Positions 60,710-64,000 of a stretch of 64,000 nt of DNA are shown here, piece after piece; the stretch's first letter is position 1, and the number at the start of each line of letters is the position of its first letter. The translations under genes were made by a program, and so were the position numbers. The notes below the pieces were generated by a model that saw nothing but the letters and a program-made list of their open reading frames with translations, had not been told where the DNA came from and made no database searches. The DNA is from Nocardia sp. alder85J (lineage in GTDB: Bacteria > Actinomycetota > Actinomycetes > Mycobacteriales > Mycobacteriaceae), in the NCBI RefSeq assembly GCF_020176955.2, contig NZ_JAIUCZ020000010.1, forward strand, positions 62,001 through 126,000, written 5' to 3'.

Positions 60710-62353
60710 TCAATCGGCCGTGGCGACAAGCGGTTCCAGGGTGAGGGCGGGCATCTCCTTCTGGATGTACTGCAACCGCCACTTGTCGCCGAACAGCGCG
60801 AGCAGCGCGCCGTCGGTGCGGGTGAAGACCTCGACACCACGCTGCCGGTCCAGTTCCGGCGCCGAGGCCGCGTCGGTGCGCCGGGCCAATTGGTACGGCA
60901 GGAAATCCAGGTGGGTCTCGACGTTGAACTCCGCCATCATGCGCGCGGTGACCACCTCGAACTGCATGGGGCCCACCGCCGCCAGCACCGGCGAGGCGTC
61001 GCCGCGGGTGTCGTTGCGCAGCACCTGCACCACGCCCTCGGAGTCCAGCTGATCGATCGCCTTGCGGAACTGCTTGTACTTGCCCGCGGTCTGCGCGCGC
61101 AGCGTCGCGAAATGTTCGGGGGCGAAGGACGGGATCGGCGGGAATTCCACCTTCTTGTCCGAGAACAGCGTGTGGCCCGGCGCGAGCGCGGTCGCGTTCA
61201 CCAGGCCGACGATGTCGCCGGGGTAGGCGGTGTCGACGGTGGTGCGGTCGCGGCCGAACACCGTGAGCGCGTACTTGGTGGCGAACGGCCGGCCGGTCTG
61301 GGCGTGCGTGACCACCATGCCGCGCTCGAACTCACCGGAGACGATGCGCATGAACGCCAGCCGATCGCGGTGTGCGGCATCCATTCCCGCCTGCACCTTG
61401 AAGATCACCGCACTGAACGGATCGGCCGGTTCGCGCGGGGCGCCGGCGACGTCGGCGCGCGCGCCCGGCGGTGGGGCCAGCGTGATCAGCGTCTCCAGCA
61501 GTTGCCGCACACCGAAATTCAGCATCGCGGAGGCGTAGATGACCGGGGAGGTCTGGCCGGCGAGGAACAGTTCCTGGTCGTGGTCCTGGCCGGCGGCGGA
61601 CAGCAGTTCGCTCTCCTCGGCGGCGGTGGCCCAGACGTCGGCCTCGCGTTCCGCGGCCTGCTCCGGGGTGTAGTGCTCCTCGGGGGCGATGGTGGCGCCG
61701 CCGGCGGTGCGGGTGAAATGGATGTATTCGGTGGGGGCGCCCTCGGCGTCGGCGGGGCCGCGGCGCAGCAGGCCGCGGAAATCGCCGGCGATACCTACCG
61801 GTAGGAACAGGGGGGTGGGGGTGAGGCCGATCCGCTCGAGGATCTCGTCCAGCAGTTCCAGGGGGGCGCGGCCCGGGCGATCCCATTTGTTGATCACGGT
61901 GATGACCGGGATGCCTCGGTCGCGGGCGACCTGGAAGAGTTTCAGGGTCTGGGGTTCGAGGCCCTTGGCGGCGTCGATGAGCATGACCGCGGCGTCGACG
62001 GCTGTCAGCACCCGGTAGGTGTCCTCGGAGAAGTCGGAGTGGCCGGGGGTGTCGACCAGGTTGATCACGCACTCGCCGTACTCGAACTGCAAGGCGGTGG
62101 AGCTGACCGAGATGCCGCGCGCCTTCTCCATCTCCATCCAGTCGGAGACGGTGGACTTGCGACCGGCCTTGCCGTGGATCGCGCCTGCCTCGGAGATCAC
62201 CTTGGCGTGCAGGGCCAGGGCCTCGGTGAGGGTGGATTTACCGGCGTCCGGGTGTGAGATCACCGCGAATGTGCGCCGCCGGGCCACTTCCTCGGCCAGC
62301 CGTCCCGCACCGGCGCGGACGCCGTTCTCGATACCGGTGGACGGGGAATTCAC
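60710..62353 (-). CDS. prfC: peptide chain release factor 3
   Basis: 547 residues, a GTPase that recycles RF1 and RF2. G1 FAVISHPDAGKSTLTEAL, G2 region ARGISVSSTALQF, G3 LVDTPGHSDF, G4 VINKWDRPG; domain II FKVQAGMDAAHRDRLAFMRI and a C-terminal PMQFEVVTARMMAEF, all typical. GTG at 62353 has AGGAG upstream. It is 3 bp from the SnoaL-like stop (convergent). Confidence 0.96.
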   Translation of the reverse strand: MNSPSTGIENGVRAGAGRLAEEVARRRTFAVISHPDAGKSTLTEALALHAKVISEAGAIHGKAGRKSTVSDWMEMEKARGISVSSTALQFEYGECVINLVDTPGHSDFSEDTYRVLTAVDAAVMLIDAAKGLEPQTLKLFQVARDRGIPVITVINKWDRPGRAPLELLDEILERIGLTPTPLFLPVGIAGDFRGLLRRGPADAEGAPTEYIHFTRTAGGATIAPEEHYTPEQAAEREADVWATAAEESELLSAAGQDHDQELFLAGQTSPVIYASAMLNFGVRQLLETLITLAPPPGARADVAGAPREPADPFSAVIFKVQAGMDAAHRDRLAFMRIVSGEFERGMVVTHAQTGRPFATKYALTVFGRDRTTVDTAYPGDIVGLVNATALAPGHTLFSDKKVEFPPIPSFAPEHFATLRAQTAGKYKQFRKAIDQLDSEGVVQVLRNDTRGDASPVLAAVGPMQFEVVTARMMAEFNVETHLDFLPYQLARRTDAASAPELDRQRGVEVFTRTDGALLALFGDKWRLQYIQKEMPALTLEPLVATAD

Positions 62354-62431
62354 GGGTGGCTCCTGGAGTGCGGGGTACAGGTGACAACCGGTCCAGGCTA
62401 CTCGACACGGGGGAGGGGGCCGGTTTCCGGG

Positions 62432-62869
62432 TTATTGGACCGTGACGGTGCCGCGCATGTCCGGGTGGAGGGGGCAGAGGTAGCGGTAGGTGCCTGGGAC
62501 GGAGAAGGTGTAGCTCCACTCGCCCTTGTTGTAGATGGGGCTGTTGATGCCCATGGCGGTGTCGCCCATGCCCTGGACCGCGTGTGGCATGCGGTCGGCG
62601 AACTTCCAGGTCACGGTGTCGCCGGGTGTGACTGTGAGGGTGGCGGGGGAGAACTTCATATCCTTCACGTCGACGGTGATCGTGGAGGCGTGGGGGGTGG
62701 GTGTGCTTGCCGGTGCCGAGGCGGTGGTTGGTGGGGAGGCGATTGTCGTCGGGGGCGGTGTGGAACTCGTTGTGCTCGAACCACATCCACTGGTGGCCAG
62801 CGCGAAGGCGCACAGGGCGGCGGCGAATCCGCCGGGCCCGGTGAGTCGGTGACGAGTACCGAATATCAT
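62432..62869 (-). CDS. cupredoxin lipoprotein
   Basis: 145 residues. The signal peptide ends at a lipobox (FALATSGCGSS), giving a lipid-anchored protein, followed by a Ser/Thr/Pro linker. The plastocyanin-like domain has all type 1 copper ligands: His in DRMPHAVQG and Cys, His and Met in YRYLCPLHPDMRGTV. It likely carries electrons or binds copper on the outer face of the membrane. Repeat copy 2 lies just upstream of its start. Confidence 0.88.
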   Translation of the reverse strand: MIFGTRHRLTGPGGFAAALCAFALATSGCGSSTTSSTPPPTTIASPPTTASAPASTPTPHASTITVDVKDMKFSPATLTVTPGDTVTWKFADRMPHAVQGMGDTAMGINSPIYNKGEWSYTFSVPGTYRYLCPLHPDMRGTVTVQ

Positions 62870-62960
62870 GGCGTCAGCCTAGTGGTGTGGTTCTGGTGGT
62901 CGGGGTGCTGCGGTGGGTCGGCCGGGCTGGGGGCTCGGGGTGGGGTTCGTTCGGTTGGTT

Positions 62961-63790
62961 GGGTCGGGAGTGCGTCTGGTTGCGGATGAGGGTTTGGCCG
63001 TCTTGGTGGTGACCGGCTGTGTTTTTGGCCTCCGCTTCGCTGCGGCGGGTTCTCGGCCCCTGAGTCTCGATTCTTCCCTCCTCCGCTCCTCCGCTTCGCT
63101 CCCCCGCTCCGTCAGTCCAGAATCGAGACGGGCCGAGAACATTCGGGGTATGCCTACTCGGGGGTGACCGGGCCCTCAGCGGGCGGGCCGAATGCCGGGC
63201 CTGCTTGTTGGTGACCGCGGTGGAGGGTGAGGTGGGAAAAGAAACTCGAGGGTCCGGGCCTGCTCGGGGGTGACCGGGTTGGAGGGTGCGGTGGGAAAAG
63301 AAACTCGAGGGTCCGGGCCTGCTCGGGGGTGACCGGGTTGGAGGGTGAGGTGGGAAGGGAACTCGAGGGGTCGGGGCTGCTCGGGGGTGACCGCGTTGGA
63401 GAGCTGGGGCGGGAAGAGAACTCGAGGGTCCCGGCCTGCTCGGGGGTGACCGGGTCGATGGGGAGGTGGGCAGCGGATTGGGGTGTCCGGCCTGCTGTTG
63501 GTGACCGCGAACCGGGGTGGGCCGGGTGTCGGGGCTGTCTGCTGGTGGCACGGGCTCGGAGGTGAGTCGGGCAACGAACAAGCTTGTCCGGGCTGCGGAT
63601 TGGTGACCGCGATACGGGGAGCCGGAACGGATGTCCGGCCTGCTCGGTGGTGAGGGAGGTCCGAGGGTGGGGCGGGCAGTGGACAGGTGTGTCTGGACTG
63701 TGGATCGGTGACTTGGCCGGACCCGGGTGAGGCGGTGGGGCGTGGACAGGCGGGCTGGGCCTGTGTATCGGGTGACCTGGGTGGGGTGGG
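62961..63790. repeat. repeat array plus hairpin block, copy 2 (inverse of copy 1)
   Basis: Reads as the complement of the locus at 42 kb. Near-identity begins at 62961 (GGGTCGGGAGTGCGTCTGG), spans the hairpin block and enters the array, with CTCGAG at 63245, 63304, 63362 and 63421: one 58-59-bp unit more than copy 1. Beyond about 63600 further degenerate units run to about 63790. No supported gene lies in this 970-bp gap. Confidence 0.85.
63049..63140. repeat. 21-bp inverted repeat block within copy 2
   Basis: GTTCTCGGCCC (63049-63059), then a CTGA bulge and GTCTCGATTC (63064-63073), pair with GAATCGAGAC-GGGCCGAGAAC (63120-63140). It matches the block in copy 1 base for base in the arms, with the bulge conserved. 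Confidence 0.85.
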
Positions 63791-63840
63791 GCGTAGTCTG
63801 CTGGGGTTGCCGTTCGGGGTGTGCGAGCGTCGAGGAGAGC

Positions 63841-64000
63841 GATGGCACCGGTACGTGGCTATTACACCGCCGACGAGGTGCGGGCCGCGGAGGCGGAACT
63901 GTTCACCCGGGTTGCGGACGGGGTGCCGATGCGGCGGGCCGCTTACGGGCTGGCCGAGGTGGTGGCGGCGGAACTGCGGGAGCGTACCGGTGGGGTGGTC
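63841..64000 (+). CDS. nnrE: NAD(P)H-hydrate epimerase (YjeF N-terminal domain), 3' end outside window
   Basis: First 53 codons from ATG with GAGGAGAG upstream. YYTADEVRAAEAELFTRVAD and MRRAAYGLAEVVAAELRER match the start of the YjeF_N domain, which repairs hydrated NAD(P)H by epimerisation. In actinomycetes it is usually fused to the ADP-dependent dehydratase; that part would lie beyond the window. The repeat array ends about 50 bp upstream. Confidence 0.8.

Noticed and set aside
62913..63167. Small plus-strand gene within repeat copy 2
   Set aside because: Same frame exists in inverse at 42497-42694; it is the repeat block, with no ribosome site.
63180..63790. CRISPR array
   Set aside because: Units are imperfect, 'spacers' resemble each other, core repeats are not palindromic in the CRISPR manner, and no cas gene is near.

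Overview
This window is GC-rich, densely coded DNA from a mycolic-acid-containing actinomycete, most likely a Nocardia. The evidence is the frequent GTG and TTG starts, RpfB, a PimC-type mannosyltransferase, a PapA-like acyltransferase, an antigen-85-like esterase, a protein of the Rv1355c family, and a gene order that follows M. tuberculosis Rv1001-Rv1011. No rRNA is present. There is one tRNA, tRNA-Ala with anticodon CGC.

Layout. 0-12 kb is accessory metabolism and regulation: a GntR regulator cut by the window edge, an EamA exporter, a GGCT-like protein divergent from a VOC protein across a perfect palindrome, GtrA, a secreted propeller-like protein, a PucR regulator, and a GT39-like glycosyltransferase beside a PapA-like acyltransferase that diverges from an antigen-85-like esterase. 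12-21 kb holds a possible ADP-ribosyltransferase-fold protein, an ABC-F protein, a PAP2 phosphatase, a membrane-anchored pentapeptide-repeat protein, a secreted hydrolase and a type III glutamine synthetase. Several gene remnants and a two-copy structured repeat lie between them.

21.4-26.7 kb is a mobile or degraded zone: a pentapeptide remnant, an IS21-family element with exact ends and a 6-bp target duplication, remnants of a dual-OB/DUF488 gene pair, a possible group II intron domain V, and a MazEF-type toxin-antitoxin pair with a near-perfect operator palindrome. It ends at tRNA-Ala. 26.7-36.5 kb has a type 5 uracil-DNA glycosylase, tandem GyrI-like proteins and a tightly coupled three-gene unit: an acyltransferase-fold protein, an E1-like/nitroreductase fusion of the Rv1355c family, and a GAF-GGDEF-EAL protein. 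A PimC-like mannosyltransferase and an SDR follow.

36.6-57 kb carries the conserved block rsmI, pmt, arcA, metG, tatD, rpfB, ksgA, ispE and an ABC-F gene. Three insertions break it: soxR with a long repeat array, an SDR plus two duplicated secreted lipases, and a copper-efflux operon (copZ, a small His-rich membrane protein, copA) placed between ksgA and ispE. 57-64 kb has an Abi-alpha/DUF445/Abi-alpha group, a SnoaL-like protein, prfC, a cupredoxin lipoprotein and the start of an NAD(P)H-hydrate epimerase gene.

The most unusual features are non-coding. A repeat of about 0.6 kb occurs twice in inverted orientation about 20 kb apart. It combines an array of 58-59-bp units with a 21-bp-arm hairpin block, and a small degenerate relative lies at 56.7 kb. 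Two 46-bp elements at 17.5 kb keep their shape by compensatory changes in the hairpin stem. Two short tandem repeats (24 and 26 bp) each begin at the stop codon of a gene. Calls rest on reading the sequence and on recalled family motifs; no database search was possible.
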